A stretch of DNA of 64,000 nt from JASLDZ01 sp964242625 (lineage in GTDB: Bacteria > Pseudomonadota > Alphaproteobacteria > Caulobacterales > Caulobacteraceae): the NCBI GenBank assembly GCA_964242625.1, contig CAXTAO010000002.1, positions 1 through 64,000 on the forward strand, in the 5' to 3' direction. Positions 25,764-33,054 of the stretch are shown one piece after another. The stretch's first letter is position 1. Each line of letters begins with the position of its first letter. The translations under genes were made by a program, and so were the position numbers. Under the pieces are notes generated by a model that saw only the letters and a program-made list of their open reading frames with translations, ran no database searches and had not been told where the DNA came from.

Positions 25764-27638
25764 ATGCGTTCGGCGACGTCGTCCAAGCTCGGCCCGATCG
25801 TCGGCGCGGTGACGCTCGGCGTCGTGGGGGCGATCCAGCCCGCCGTCGCCCGCGCCGCCTGCACGCTCGGGCGGCTGGCCGAGCTGCCGGTGACGATGGT
25901 CGGGCTACGCCCGCTCGTTCCCGCCACCGTCAACGGGACGGAGACCACCTTCATCGCCGACAGCGGCGCCTTCTACAGCCTCATCTCGCCGCCGGAAGCC
26001 GCCGCGCTCCACCTCCCGCTCCGACCGACGAACTTCAATTTCCACCTGTCGGGGGTGGGCGGCGACACCTCGGCCTCCATCACCACCGTGAAGTCGTTCA
26101 AGCTGGCGAAGGCGGACATCCCCAACATCGAGTTCCTGGTCGGCGGCGGCGACGTCGGCGCGGGGGCGGCGGGCGTGGTCGGCCAGAACGTGCTCGGGCT
26201 GGCGGACGTCGAGTACGACCTTGAGCACGGAGCCATCCGGCTTATGCGGCCGCGCGGCTGCGAACGCGCTGTCCTGGCCTACTGGGCGGGGGCCCGGCCG
26301 TATTCGGAGGTGAAGCTCGGCTGGGGCGATCCGCGATCGACGTTCACCTACGTCACGGTGTCGGTCAACGGCCAGCCGGTGCGCGCGATCCTGGACAGCG
26401 GGGCCGCCCTGTCGGGTGTGTCGCTCTCCGCCGCGCGACGCGCCGGCATCCGGATCGACGGCCCGGGCGTGGTCCCGGCGGGGGTTTCCCGCGGCATCGG
26501 CCGCAGCAGCGTGCGCACCTCGATCGCGCCGGTGAAGAGCTTCGGGATCGGTGAGGAGGAGATCAAGAACACCCACCTGCGCATCGCCGACCTGCAGCTC
26601 GGCGACGACAAGGAGATGCTGCTCGGGGCCGACTTCCTGCTGTCGCACCGGGTGTATGTCGCCAACAGCCAGCACCGGCTCTACTTCACCTATGACGGCG
26701 GCCCTGTGTTCAACCTGGAGGCCGTAAGCACGCAGGCGCAGGCGGCGGCGCAGGCGCCCCAGACCGGAGCCACAGCGCTGGCCGCGCCGCTCGGGGGCGC
26801 GGTGGACACGCCTGCGGACGCGGACGGGTACGCCCGCCGGGGCGCCGCGCGGGCTTCCCGGCGAGAGTTCGCGGCCGCGCTCGCCGATTACGATCACGCG
26901 GCGGCGCTCGCGCCCGGTCGCGCCGACCTCCTGTATCGCCGCGCCCTGGTCCGCGGCGACCTGGGCCAGCCGTTCCTGGCGATGGCCGATCTCGACGCCT
27001 CCCTGAAGCTCGAGCCGGCGAACACGCAGGCGCACCTCGTCCGCGCGGAGCTCAGGCTGCGGGGACACGACCGGGAGGGGGCGCTCTCCGACCTCGACGC
27101 CGTGGCCGCCGCCGCCCCCGCCCAGGCCGACCTGCGATTCCAGCTTGGCGAGCTCTACGGCGCCGCCGACGCGCTCAGGCCGGCCGTCTCGCAATTTGAC
27201 CTGTGGATCGCCAGCCACGCCGACGACAGCCGCCTCGGCTTGGCGCTCGGCCAGCGCTGCTGGGCGCGCGCGCTCTCGGGCGAGGAACTGGACAGGGCGT
27301 CCGGCGACTGCCGCCGCGCGGTGCGGCTCGCGCCCGACGCCCCCGTCTCCCACGGCGCGCTCGGCGTCGTCGAGCTGCGCCGCGGCGACTTCGCCCGGGC
27401 GGCGGCGGACTTCACCCTGGCGCTCAAGGCGGCGCCGCGCGGGGCCTGGTGGCTCTACGGTCGGGGAGTGGCCGAGCTGCGGCAGGGCGAGGCGGCGGAA
27501 GGGCGAGCGGACCTGGCCGCCGCCGCCGCGATCGCGCCCAGGCTGTCCGAGCGCGCCCGCCAGCTCGGCCTCGGGCCGCCCGAGGCGCCCTCGACCTCGG
27601 GCACGCCTTCGACCGCGCCGTCAGCGGGTCGGGGCTAG
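25764..27638 (+). CDS. Exported retropepsin-like aspartic protease with TPR region
   Basis: 624 residues. A signal peptide (LGVVGAIQPAVARA, cleavage near 32) is followed by two aspartyl-protease-like domains. The first has FIADSGAFYSLIS (about 64-76) and the second has VRAILDSGAALSGVS (about 208-222). Each has the DSG catalytic motif in place of DTG, as in retropepsin-like clan AA proteins. From about residue 355 come tetratricopeptide-type repeats (ADGYARRGAARASRREFAAALADYDHAAALAPGRADLLYRRAL and similar). Tandem domains could form an intramolecular pepsin-like dimer. Periplasmic location inferred. GGCGGAGG precedes the ATG. The TAG stop shares CTAG with ohrR. Confidence 0.85.
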   Translation: MRSATSSKLGPIVGAVTLGVVGAIQPAVARAACTLGRLAELPVTMVGLRPLVPATVNGTETTFIADSGAFYSLISPPEAAALHLPLRPTNFNFHLSGVGGDTSASITTVKSFKLAKADIPNIEFLVGGGDVGAGAAGVVGQNVLGLADVEYDLEHGAIRLMRPRGCERAVLAYWAGARPYSEVKLGWGDPRSTFTYVTVSVNGQPVRAILDSGAALSGVSLSAARRAGIRIDGPGVVPAGVSRGIGRSSVRTSIAPVKSFGIGEEEIKNTHLRIADLQLGDDKEMLLGADFLLSHRVYVANSQHRLYFTYDGGPVFNLEAVSTQAQAAAQAPQTGATALAAPLGGAVDTPADADGYARRGAARASRREFAAALADYDHAAALAPGRADLLYRRALVRGDLGQPFLAMADLDASLKLEPANTQAHLVRAELRLRGHDREGALSDLDAVAAAAPAQADLRFQLGELYGAADALRPAVSQFDLWIASHADDSRLGLALGQRCWARALSGEELDRASGDCRRAVRLAPDAPVSHGALGVVELRRGDFARAAADFTLALKAAPRGAWWLYGRGVAELRQGEAAEGRADLAAAAAIAPRLSERARQLGLGPPEAPSTSGTPSTAPSAGRG

Positions 27639-28108
27639 CCGACCAGCCGGGCGCGCAACGCCTGCACGTCGCGGTTCAGCGCGCCGAGTGTCGCGGCGTC
27701 CAGTCCGGAGCGCGCCAACAGCGCCTCGGCGAGGCAGCCGCAGCGGTCGCGCATGGCCCAGCCCGTCGCGGTCAGCCTGACGCGGACCTGACGTTCGTCG
27801 TCGGGGTCGCGCGCCCGGGCGACGAAGCCCGACGCCTCCAGCCTCTTCACCAAGGGCGTGATCGTGCTCGCATTGAGCGCCAGCCGCTCGCCGATGGCGC
27901 CCACGGTGCGGCCGTCCGCCTCCCAAAGCGCGTGCAGCACAAGATACTGCGGATAGGTCAGCCCCAGCCCGTCGAGCAGCGGCTTATAGGCTCGGGAGAC
28001 CGCCAAGCTGGCTGCATAGAGCGCGAAACACAGCTGTTCATCCAGCGGCCGCAGCGGCTCGGACGGCGTGGTTCGAGCAGGCGGAAGGGTGGACGCGACG
28101 TCGGGCAT
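27635..28108 (-). CDS. ohrR: MarR-family organic hydroperoxide sensor-repressor
   Basis: 157 residues of the MarR winged-helix fold. The peroxide-sensing Cys is in PLDEQLCFALYAASLAVSRAYKPLLDGLGLTYPQYLVL (Cys about residue 27), matching the OhrR reactive-Cys region. The wing region is RLEASGFVARARDPDDERQVRVRLT. It diverges from ohr, the gene OhrR represses, across a 55-nt gap with a palindromic operator candidate. Two further Cys (MRDRCGCLAE) in the C-terminal half could allow disulfide formation. Confidence 0.92.
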   Translation of the reverse strand: MPDVASTLPPARTTPSEPLRPLDEQLCFALYAASLAVSRAYKPLLDGLGLTYPQYLVLHALWEADGRTVGAIGERLALNASTITPLVKRLEASGFVARARDPDDERQVRVRLTATGWAMRDRCGCLAEALLARSGLDAATLGALNRDVQALRARLVG

Positions 28109-28122
28109 GGGCTAGATAGATA

Positions 28123-28143
28123 GCGCGATAACGATTACCGCGC
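28123..28143. promoter_or_regulatory. Candidate OhrR operator between ohrR and ohr
   Basis: A 21-bp near-palindrome: GCGCG on the left, CGCGC on the right, with TAACGATTA in the middle. Sixteen of 21 positions match the reverse complement. It sits between the divergent starts, where an OhrR dimer would block both promoters. GCTAGATAGATAG just to its left contains a possible -10 element. Confidence 0.6.
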
Positions 28144-28163
28144 AAACTAAGTGGATGGCCCGC

Positions 28164-28589
28164 ATGTCCGTCAATGTCCTCTACCGAACCTCGGCCTCCG
28201 CGACGGGCGGGCGCGACGGCCAGGCTCGCTCCGACGACGGCCGCATCGACGTCGCGCTCACCACCCCTAAGGAACTGGGCGGGGCTGGCGGCGGCGGGTC
28301 CAATCCCGAGCAGCTGTTTGCGGCGGGGTACTCGGCCTGCTTCATCGGCGCGCTAAAGGTCGCCGGCCAGGAGCTCAAGCTCAAGGTGCCGACCGACACC
28401 CGCGTGACCGCGACCGTAGGCATCGGCCCGCGGTCGGAGGGCGGGTTCGGCATCACCGCCGACCTGAAGGTCGACCTTCCGGGCGTGGACCAAGCCGACG
28501 CCGAGCGCCTGGTCGAGGCGGCGCACCAGATTTGCCCCTACTCCAACGCCACGCGCGGAAACGTCGACGTCGGGCTGACGCTCGCCTGA
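28164..28589 (+). CDS. ohr: Organic hydroperoxide resistance protein (Ohr peroxidase)
   Basis: 141 residues. A thiol peroxidase that reduces organic hydroperoxides with lipoylated-protein or thiol reductants. Catalytic Cys in AAGYSACFIGALKVAG and resolving Cys in HQICPYSNATRGNVDV, both intact. The start MSVNVLYRTSASATGGRDG at ATG 28164 matches the family; an in-frame ATG 9 nt earlier (28155) is possible. Divergent from ohrR. Confidence 0.95.
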   Translation: MSVNVLYRTSASATGGRDGQARSDDGRIDVALTTPKELGGAGGGGSNPEQLFAAGYSACFIGALKVAGQELKLKVPTDTRVTATVGIGPRSEGGFGITADLKVDLPGVDQADAERLVEAAHQICPYSNATRGNVDVGLTLA

Positions 28590-28598
28590 CTAAGCGCC

Positions 28599-28610
28599 AG
28601 CGATATCGCT
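28599..28610. promoter_or_regulatory. Perfect 12-bp palindrome upstream of the PadR gene
   Basis: AGCGATATCGCT, perfect. First of four dyads in 84 bp between ohr and the PadR-family gene. Candidate operator for the regulator itself. Confidence 0.45.
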
Positions 28611-28613
28611 CTA

Positions 28614-28623
28614 AGATATATCT
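28614..28623. promoter_or_regulatory. Perfect 10-bp palindrome AGATATATCT upstream of the PadR gene
   Basis: AGATATATCT, three bases after the preceding palindrome, sharing the GATAT core with it. AT-rich compared with its surroundings, so it could also form part of a promoter. Confidence 0.45.
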
Positions 28624-28633
28624 GACTTGACGA

Positions 28634-28645
28634 GACCGTTCGGTC
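28634..28645. promoter_or_regulatory. Inverted repeat GACCG-TT-CGGTC
   Basis: Five-base-pair arms around TT, 4 nt downstream of TTGACG (28627-28632), a possible -35 element. No clear -10 is visible. Confidence 0.3.
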
Positions 28646-28650
28646 GTGTG

Positions 28651-28682
28651 AGACACCTCTTCGACATATCGAAGAGGTGTCT
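28651..28682. promoter_or_regulatory. 14-bp perfect dyad that includes the padR ribosome-binding site
   Basis: AGACACCTCTTCGA (28651-28664), CATA, TCGAAGAGGTGTCT (28669-28682), ending 2 nt before the ATG. The right arm contains AGAGGTG, the only Shine-Dalgarno candidate. As RNA, the ribosome site would be buried in a 14-bp stem. As DNA, it would be a dyad operator over the start. Confidence 0.65.
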
Positions 28683-28684
28683 CC

Positions 28685-29284
28685 ATGTTCAATCGTTCCC
28701 ATCATCACCCTGACGGCCGCGATGGCCGTCACGACCGCGGCTGCGGCCCACGGTTCATGCGCCATCGTCACGACGGCGAGTTCGGACGCGAAGGGCGCGG
28801 CGCCCGCGGCTGGGGTCGCCCAGGCGGACGCCGCCCGTTCGAGCAGGGCGACCTGCGCTGGCTCGCGCTCGACCTGATCGCCGAGCAGCCCCGCCATGGC
28901 TACGAGATCATCAAGGCGGTGGAGGAGGCCATGGGCGGCCACTACAGCCCGAGCCCCGGCGTGATCTATCCCACCCTGACCCTCCTGGAGGAGACCGGCT
29001 TCATCGCCGGCGAGGCGCAGGGCTCCAAGAAGCTTTACACCCTCACCCCCGAGGGCCGGGCCGAGCTCGCCGGCCACGCCGAGGAAGTCGCCGCGGTGCG
29101 CGCCCGGCTCGGCGAGGCGCGCGCCCGCTTCGGCGGCGAGCCGCCCCCTGAGGTCAGGCGCGCCCTGCACAATCTTCGCTCCGCCTTGCAGGTGCGCCTC
29201 GGCAAGGGCGAACTCTCGCCCGAAGCGGTGCGCGCCGTCACCGACGCGCTCGACCGCGCGGCCCGCGAGGTCGAGGCCGGCTGA
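28685..29284 (+). CDS. PadR-family regulator with His-rich N-terminus (YqjI-like)
   Basis: 199 residues. The first 50 or so are rich in His, Arg and Gly (FNRSHHHPDGRDGRHDRGCG, FMRHRHDGEFGREGRG), a potential metal-binding extension as in E. coli YqjI, which senses nickel/iron. Then comes a PadR winged helix (LRWLALDLIAEQPRHGYEIIKAVEEAMGGHYSPSPGVIYPTLTLLEETGFI, about 56-107) and a C-terminal helix for dimerisation. The gene usually controlled by YqjI (a siderophore-interacting reductase) is not adjacent. Four palindromes lie just upstream. Autoregulation is inferred. Confidence 0.85.
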   Translation: MFNRSHHHPDGRDGRHDRGCGPRFMRHRHDGEFGREGRGARGWGRPGGRRPFEQGDLRWLALDLIAEQPRHGYEIIKAVEEAMGGHYSPSPGVIYPTLTLLEETGFIAGEAQGSKKLYTLTPEGRAELAGHAEEVAAVRARLGEARARFGGEPPPEVRRALHNLRSALQVRLGKGELSPEAVRAVTDALDRAAREVEAG

Positions 29285-29408
29285 CCCACCGCGGGCCCCG
29301 GACGGCGCGCTTCCCCACGAAGCGCGTCGCTCGCCGCGTGCAAGACCGGTGCGCCCGCGCTACGAACGGGGCCGGCCGGCGCGCCGGGCTGGCCCTGCGA
29401 GGACGAGG

Positions 29409-30158
29409 ATGAGCCGCAAGATCTACCCGGACGCGGACGCGGCCCTCGAAGGTCTGCTGCACGACGGCATGACGCTGATGTCGGGCGGCTTCGGCCTGTC
29501 GGGCAACCCGGAGCACCTGATCCCGGCGGTGCGCCGCTCGAGCGTCAAGGACCTCACCGTCATCTCCAACAACTGCGGGGCGGACGGCTTCGGCCTGTGG
29601 GAGCTGCTCAACGCGGGGCAGATCCGGAAGATGATCTCGTCCTACGTCGGCGAGAACAAATTGTTCGCAGAGCTCTACCTGTCGGGTCGGCTGGAGCTCG
29701 AGCTCACGCCGCAGGGCACGCTGGCCGAGCGCATCCGCGCGGGCGGGGCGGGCATACCGGCCTTCTTCACCAAGACGGGTGTCGGCACGGTGGTGGCCGA
29801 CGGCAAGCCCGTGCAGGACTTCGACGGCGAGACGTATGTGATGGAGCGCTGGCTCCGCGCCGACCTCTCCATCGTCAAGGCCTGGCGCGCCGACCCCGAG
29901 GGCAACCTCGTATTCCGCAAGACGGCGCGCAACTTTAACCCGATGATGGCCACCGCCGGCCGCGTGTGCGTGGCGGAGGTGGAGGAGATCGTGGAGGCGG
30001 GCTCGCTCGACCCCGATCACATCCATACGCCGGGCGTCTACGTCGACCGGCTGATCCAGGGCGCCCACTACGAGAAGCGCATCGAGCAGCGCACCACCCG
30101 GCCGCGCCCCGCGGGCGAGCCTGCCGCCGCCTCGTCCGCCGCCGGCTCGGAGGTCTGA
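29409..30158 (+). CDS. scoA: 3-oxoacid CoA-transferase, subunit A
   Basis: 249 residues. Succinyl-CoA:3-ketoacid CoA-transferase type: activates acetoacetate using succinyl-CoA in ketone-body or branched-chain degradation. Signatures: DGMTLMSGGFGLSGNPEHLIPAV, LTVISNNCGADGFGLWELL, SYVGENKLFAELYLSGRLELELTPQGTLAERIRAGGAGIPAFFTKTGVGT, and FRKTARNFNPMMATAGRV. ATG at 29409 follows ACGAGG. Three nt separate its stop from subunit B. Confidence 0.93.
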   Translation: MSRKIYPDADAALEGLLHDGMTLMSGGFGLSGNPEHLIPAVRRSSVKDLTVISNNCGADGFGLWELLNAGQIRKMISSYVGENKLFAELYLSGRLELELTPQGTLAERIRAGGAGIPAFFTKTGVGTVVADGKPVQDFDGETYVMERWLRADLSIVKAWRADPEGNLVFRKTARNFNPMMATAGRVCVAEVEEIVEAGSLDPDHIHTPGVYVDRLIQGAHYEKRIEQRTTRPRPAGEPAAASSAAGSEV

Positions 30159-30161
30159 ACG

Positions 30162-30815
30162 ATGCCTTGGGACCGCAACGCCATGGCCGCCCGCGCTGCG
30201 CGCGAGCTCAAGGACGGCTTCTACGTCAACCTGGGTATCGGCATCCCGACGCTCGTCGCCAACCACGTGCCGGACGGCGTGCACGTCACCCTGCAGTCGG
30301 AGAACGGCATGCTGGGGATCGGCCCCTTCCCCTACGACGACGAGGTCGACCCCGACCTGATCAATGCGGGCAAGCAGACGGTCACCGCCCTGCCGACCTC
30401 GTCGTTCTTCTCGTCGGCCGACAGCTTCGCCATGATCCGCGGCGGCCACATCGACTTGGCGATCCTAGGGGCCATGCAGGTCTCCCAGCGCGGCGACCTC
30501 GCCAACTGGACGGTGCCCGGCAAGATGATCAAGGGCATGGGCGGGGCCATGGACCTCGTCGCCGGCGTCAAGCGCGTAGTGGTGGTGATGGAGCACGTCG
30601 ACCGCGCGGGCGGCCCGAAGCTCCTCCACGCCTGCGACCTGCCGCTGACGGGCGCGCGCGTGGTCGACCTCGTGATCACCGACCTCGCCGTCTTCAGCGT
30701 CGACAAGCACGGCGACGGCGGCCTCTCGCTCGTCGAGCTCGCGCCCGGCGTAACCGAGGACGAGGTGCGCGCCAAGACGCAGGCGAGCTACAGCCCGGCG
30801 GCTCCAGCCGCCTGA
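30162..30815 (+). CDS. scoB: 3-oxoacid CoA-transferase, subunit B
   Basis: 217 residues. It carries the catalytic Glu that forms the CoA thioester (TLQSENGMLGIGP, about residue 47). Other stretches are GFYVNLGIGIPTLVANHV, SSADSFAMIRGGHIDLAILGAMQVSQRGDLANW, and GMGGAMDLVAGVKRVVVVMEH. Partner of the preceding subunit A; works with acetoacetate released by leucine breakdown, which fits the bkd operon 8 kb upstream. Confidence 0.94.
   Translation: MPWDRNAMAARAARELKDGFYVNLGIGIPTLVANHVPDGVHVTLQSENGMLGIGPFPYDDEVDPDLINAGKQTVTALPTSSFFSSADSFAMIRGGHIDLAILGAMQVSQRGDLANWTVPGKMIKGMGGAMDLVAGVKRVVVVMEHVDRAGGPKLLHACDLPLTGARVVDLVITDLAVFSVDKHGDGGLSLVELAPGVTEDEVRAKTQASYSPAAPAA
30797..30812 (+). terminator. Hairpin at the end of scoB
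   Basis: GGCGGCT-CC-AGCCGCC overlaps the last codons of scoB and ends next to the TGA. Only scattered T's follow, so termination strength is uncertain. Confidence 0.35.
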
Positions 30816-31022
30816 ACTTGCCGTTCCTTAGTCGCGCCCAGCCGGCGCGGTCTGGACGGGCCTGTGGACAAGTCGGCTGCCCAGTCCCGCCGCGCTTTGA
30901 CTCTCGGGCGAAAGGGCGGGCAACATGCCGCCGGGGCGTCGGTCGGCCTCAGCGGGACCCCTGCGCGTGTACTGTCCTCGCCTCGGTCGGAGAGATCGGC
31001 GCCATCGGGGGCTTGCACGAGC

Positions 31023-31577
31023 TTGACGCTCGCGGACCCGACCGAAGGTGTCGCGGCGGCCCTGGCGGGTGTGAGCCGCGGTGAACCGGCCGCCATGCGA
31101 CAGTTGTACGCGCTGACGTCGGCGAAGCTGTTGGGCGTCTGCCTGCGTATCCTTCACGATCGCGGCGAGGCGGAGGAGGCTTTGCAAGACGTCTTCCTCA
31201 CCGTCTGGCGTCGGCCAGAAGCCTTTGACCCCACGCGCGGCGGGGGGATGGCCTGGCTGATCGCCGTCGCGCGCAACCGCGCCATCGACCGCCTGCGCGG
31301 CCGGCGACCCCCGGCCTCCGAGGACGAGGGCGCGGCGGCCGGCGTGCCGGATCCCTCGCCCGATCCCTCCGCGCGGCTCCTGGCGGACGAGGACGCGCGG
31401 CGACTCCACGCGTGCCTCGCCACACTGGAGCCGCAGACCGCCCAGGCCATCCGCCGGGCGTTCGAGGAGGGGCTGACCTACGACGAGCTGGCCGTGGCCG
31501 CGGGCGTGCCGCTCGGCACCATGAAGAGCCGCATCCGCCGCGGCCTCCTGAAGCTGCGCGACGAGTACGAACGTTGA
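31023..31577 (+). CDS. ECF-family RNA polymerase sigma factor (SigK-like)
   Basis: About 184 residues. Sigma-2 region: AAMRQLYALTSAKLLGVCLRILHDRGEAEEALQDVFLTVWRRPEAFDPTRGGGMAWLIAVARNRAIDRLRGRRPP. Sigma-4 helix-turn-helix: TYDELAVAAGVPLGTMKSRIRRGLLKLRDEYER. The start is uncertain. No in-frame ATG fits; TTG at 31023 leaves a complete N-terminal helix, and GTG at 31071 is the alternative. Its stop overlaps the anti-sigma gene as TTGA, so the two are coupled, the usual arrangement for a sigma sequestered by a membrane anti-sigma. The 207 nt upstream contain no gene I can support. Confidence 0.88.
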   Translation: MTLADPTEGVAAALAGVSRGEPAAMRQLYALTSAKLLGVCLRILHDRGEAEEALQDVFLTVWRRPEAFDPTRGGGMAWLIAVARNRAIDRLRGRRPPASEDEGAAAGVPDPSPDPSARLLADEDARRLHACLATLEPQTAQAIRRAFEEGLTYDELAVAAGVPLGTMKSRIRRGLLKLRDEYER

Positions 31578-32311
31578 GCGCCGACACCCACATTCCCGAG
31601 CCGCCAGACGACGACGTCGCCGCCGCCGAGTTCGCGCTGGGCGTTCTGGACGGGCCCGAGCGCGCCGCCGCGCGGGCGCGCGCCGAGACCGATCCCGCCT
31701 TCGCCGAACGGCTGCGGCTCTGGGAGGCGCGCCTCGCGCCGTTGGCGGCGGACCTGCCCGCGGCGCCGCCCTCGACCGACCTCTGGGCTGCGCTCGAGGC
31801 GAAGCTGTCGGGCGCGCAGCAGGACGCGCCGCCGACCAGCGCCCGCCCGTCTCCGATCGCGGCCCCGCGCCGCTCCACCGCGCGCCGCTCTAGCCCGTGG
31901 CGGCCGCTGGCGCTGGCGGCCGCGCTCGCCGGGGCTGCTGTGCTGGGCGCGCTAGGTGCGGGCGCCATCCGACCCCGTAGCCCGCCCACGGTCTTGGCGG
32001 TTGTGCTCGCGCCTTCCGCCAAGGCCTACGAGGTGCGCGGCGTCGTCACGCTCTACCCGGACCGCGCACGTCTCGCGGCCGCCCTGTCCGAGATTTCGGA
32101 CAGGGGGCGCGTCGCCGAGCTGTGGCTGATCAAGCCGGGCGGCTCACCCGTCGCCCTGGGTCTGGCCGCCGACGCGGGCCCCGGCGAGCGCCGCGCCCGG
32201 CTCGCGCGCGCGGGCGACGTCGTGGCGGTGTCGCTGGAGCCGCCGGGCGGCGCGCCCGGGGAGGCCCCGACGGGACCCGTGGTCGCCACCGGCGTCCTTC
32301 GCGCGCTTTAG
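31574..32311 (+). CDS. Membrane anti-sigma factor, RskA/anti-sigma-K family
   Basis: 245 residues from a TTG start overlapping the sigma stop. A cytoplasmic N-terminal anti-sigma region (PEPPDDDVAAAEFALGVLDGPERAAARARAETDPAFAERLRLWEARLAPL, about 8-57) is followed by one transmembrane helix (PLALAAALAGAAVLGALGAGAI, about 113-134). The periplasmic anti-sigma-K domain ends RVAELWLIKPGGSPVALGL and DVVAVSLEPPGGAPGEAPTGPVVATGVL, the RskA-type signature. Expected to release the sigma factor after an envelope signal. Confidence 0.9.
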   Translation: MSADTHIPEPPDDDVAAAEFALGVLDGPERAAARARAETDPAFAERLRLWEARLAPLAADLPAAPPSTDLWAALEAKLSGAQQDAPPTSARPSPIAAPRRSTARRSSPWRPLALAAALAGAAVLGALGAGAIRPRSPPTVLAVVLAPSAKAYEVRGVVTLYPDRARLAAALSEISDRGRVAELWLIKPGGSPVALGLAADAGPGERRARLARAGDVVAVSLEPPGGAPGEAPTGPVVATGVLRAL

Positions 32312-32413
32312 GCTGCACAGCCCCGTTTCTGCATAAAAACGCGTACGGCTCGGATCGAGCGACATGCGGCTGCGTTCACCTGTGAGGCCTCGGCCAGCAA
32401 GGGAACCAGACAG

Positions 32414-33025
32414 ATGGCGAAGACCATACCGGCGTTGTTCGACAGCTATGCGGACGCGGAGCGAGCGGTCGGGCAGCTCGAGGCGGCGGGCGTCGCTCGC
32501 AACGACATCAGCGTCGTCTCAAATGCGACGAGCGGCGACCACGCCGCTGAACGCAAGGGCGACGACGTCGGTGAGGACGCGTCCAAGGGCGCGGGCGCGG
32601 GCGCCCTCGTCGGCGGCGCGGGCGGGCTCCTGGCCGGGCTGGGCGCGCTGGCCATCCCTGGCCTTGGACCCATCGTGGCCCTGGGCTGGCTGGCCTCGAC
32701 CGCGGCGGGTGCGGCGGCGGGCAGCCTGGTCGGCGCGGCCGCGGGCGGCATCGTCGGCGCGCTCACCCACGCGGGCGTCAGCCACGACGACGCCGACGCC
32801 TACGCCGAGGGCGTGCGTCGCGGCGGCACGCTCGTCACCGTGCGCGCGCACGACGAGCAGGTCGAGCAGGTCCGCCAAGTCTTCGCGGCGCCTTCGCGGT
32901 CGGTCGACATCGGCGCGCGCCGGGAGAGCTACGTCGCCTCCGGCTGGACGCGGTTCGACGACACGGCTCCGGCCTACACCGCCGACGAGATCGCCGCCGA
33001 ACGCGCCCGCTACGGTCGCGTTTGA
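32414..33025 (+). CDS. General stress protein 17M-like (YflT-type) protein
   Basis: 203 residues. The N-terminal half matches the heat-induced YflT/general stress 17M domain: PALFDSYADAERAVGQLEAAGVARNDISVVSN. The centre is a Gly/Ala-rich glycine-zipper-like stretch (GAGAGALVGGAGGLLAGLGALAIPGLGPIVALGWLASTAAGAAAGSLVGAAAGGIVGAL, about 57-115), then GVSHDDADAYAEGVRRGGTLVTVRA. The C-terminus has DIGARRESYVASGWTRFDD. Downstream of the sigma/anti-sigma pair and possibly controlled by it. No matching promoter identified in the 102-nt gap. Confidence 0.8.
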   Translation: MAKTIPALFDSYADAERAVGQLEAAGVARNDISVVSNATSGDHAAERKGDDVGEDASKGAGAGALVGGAGGLLAGLGALAIPGLGPIVALGWLASTAAGAAAGSLVGAAAGGIVGALTHAGVSHDDADAYAEGVRRGGTLVTVRAHDEQVEQVRQVFAAPSRSVDIGARRESYVASGWTRFDDTAPAYTADEIAAERARYGRV

Positions 33026-33054
33026 TCCGCGCCCAGACGAAGGAACTCCGCATC

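Noticed and set aside
31023..31070. Longer start of the ECF sigma gene at 30864
   Set aside because: The extra 53 residues are low-complexity and unlike any sigma N-terminus.
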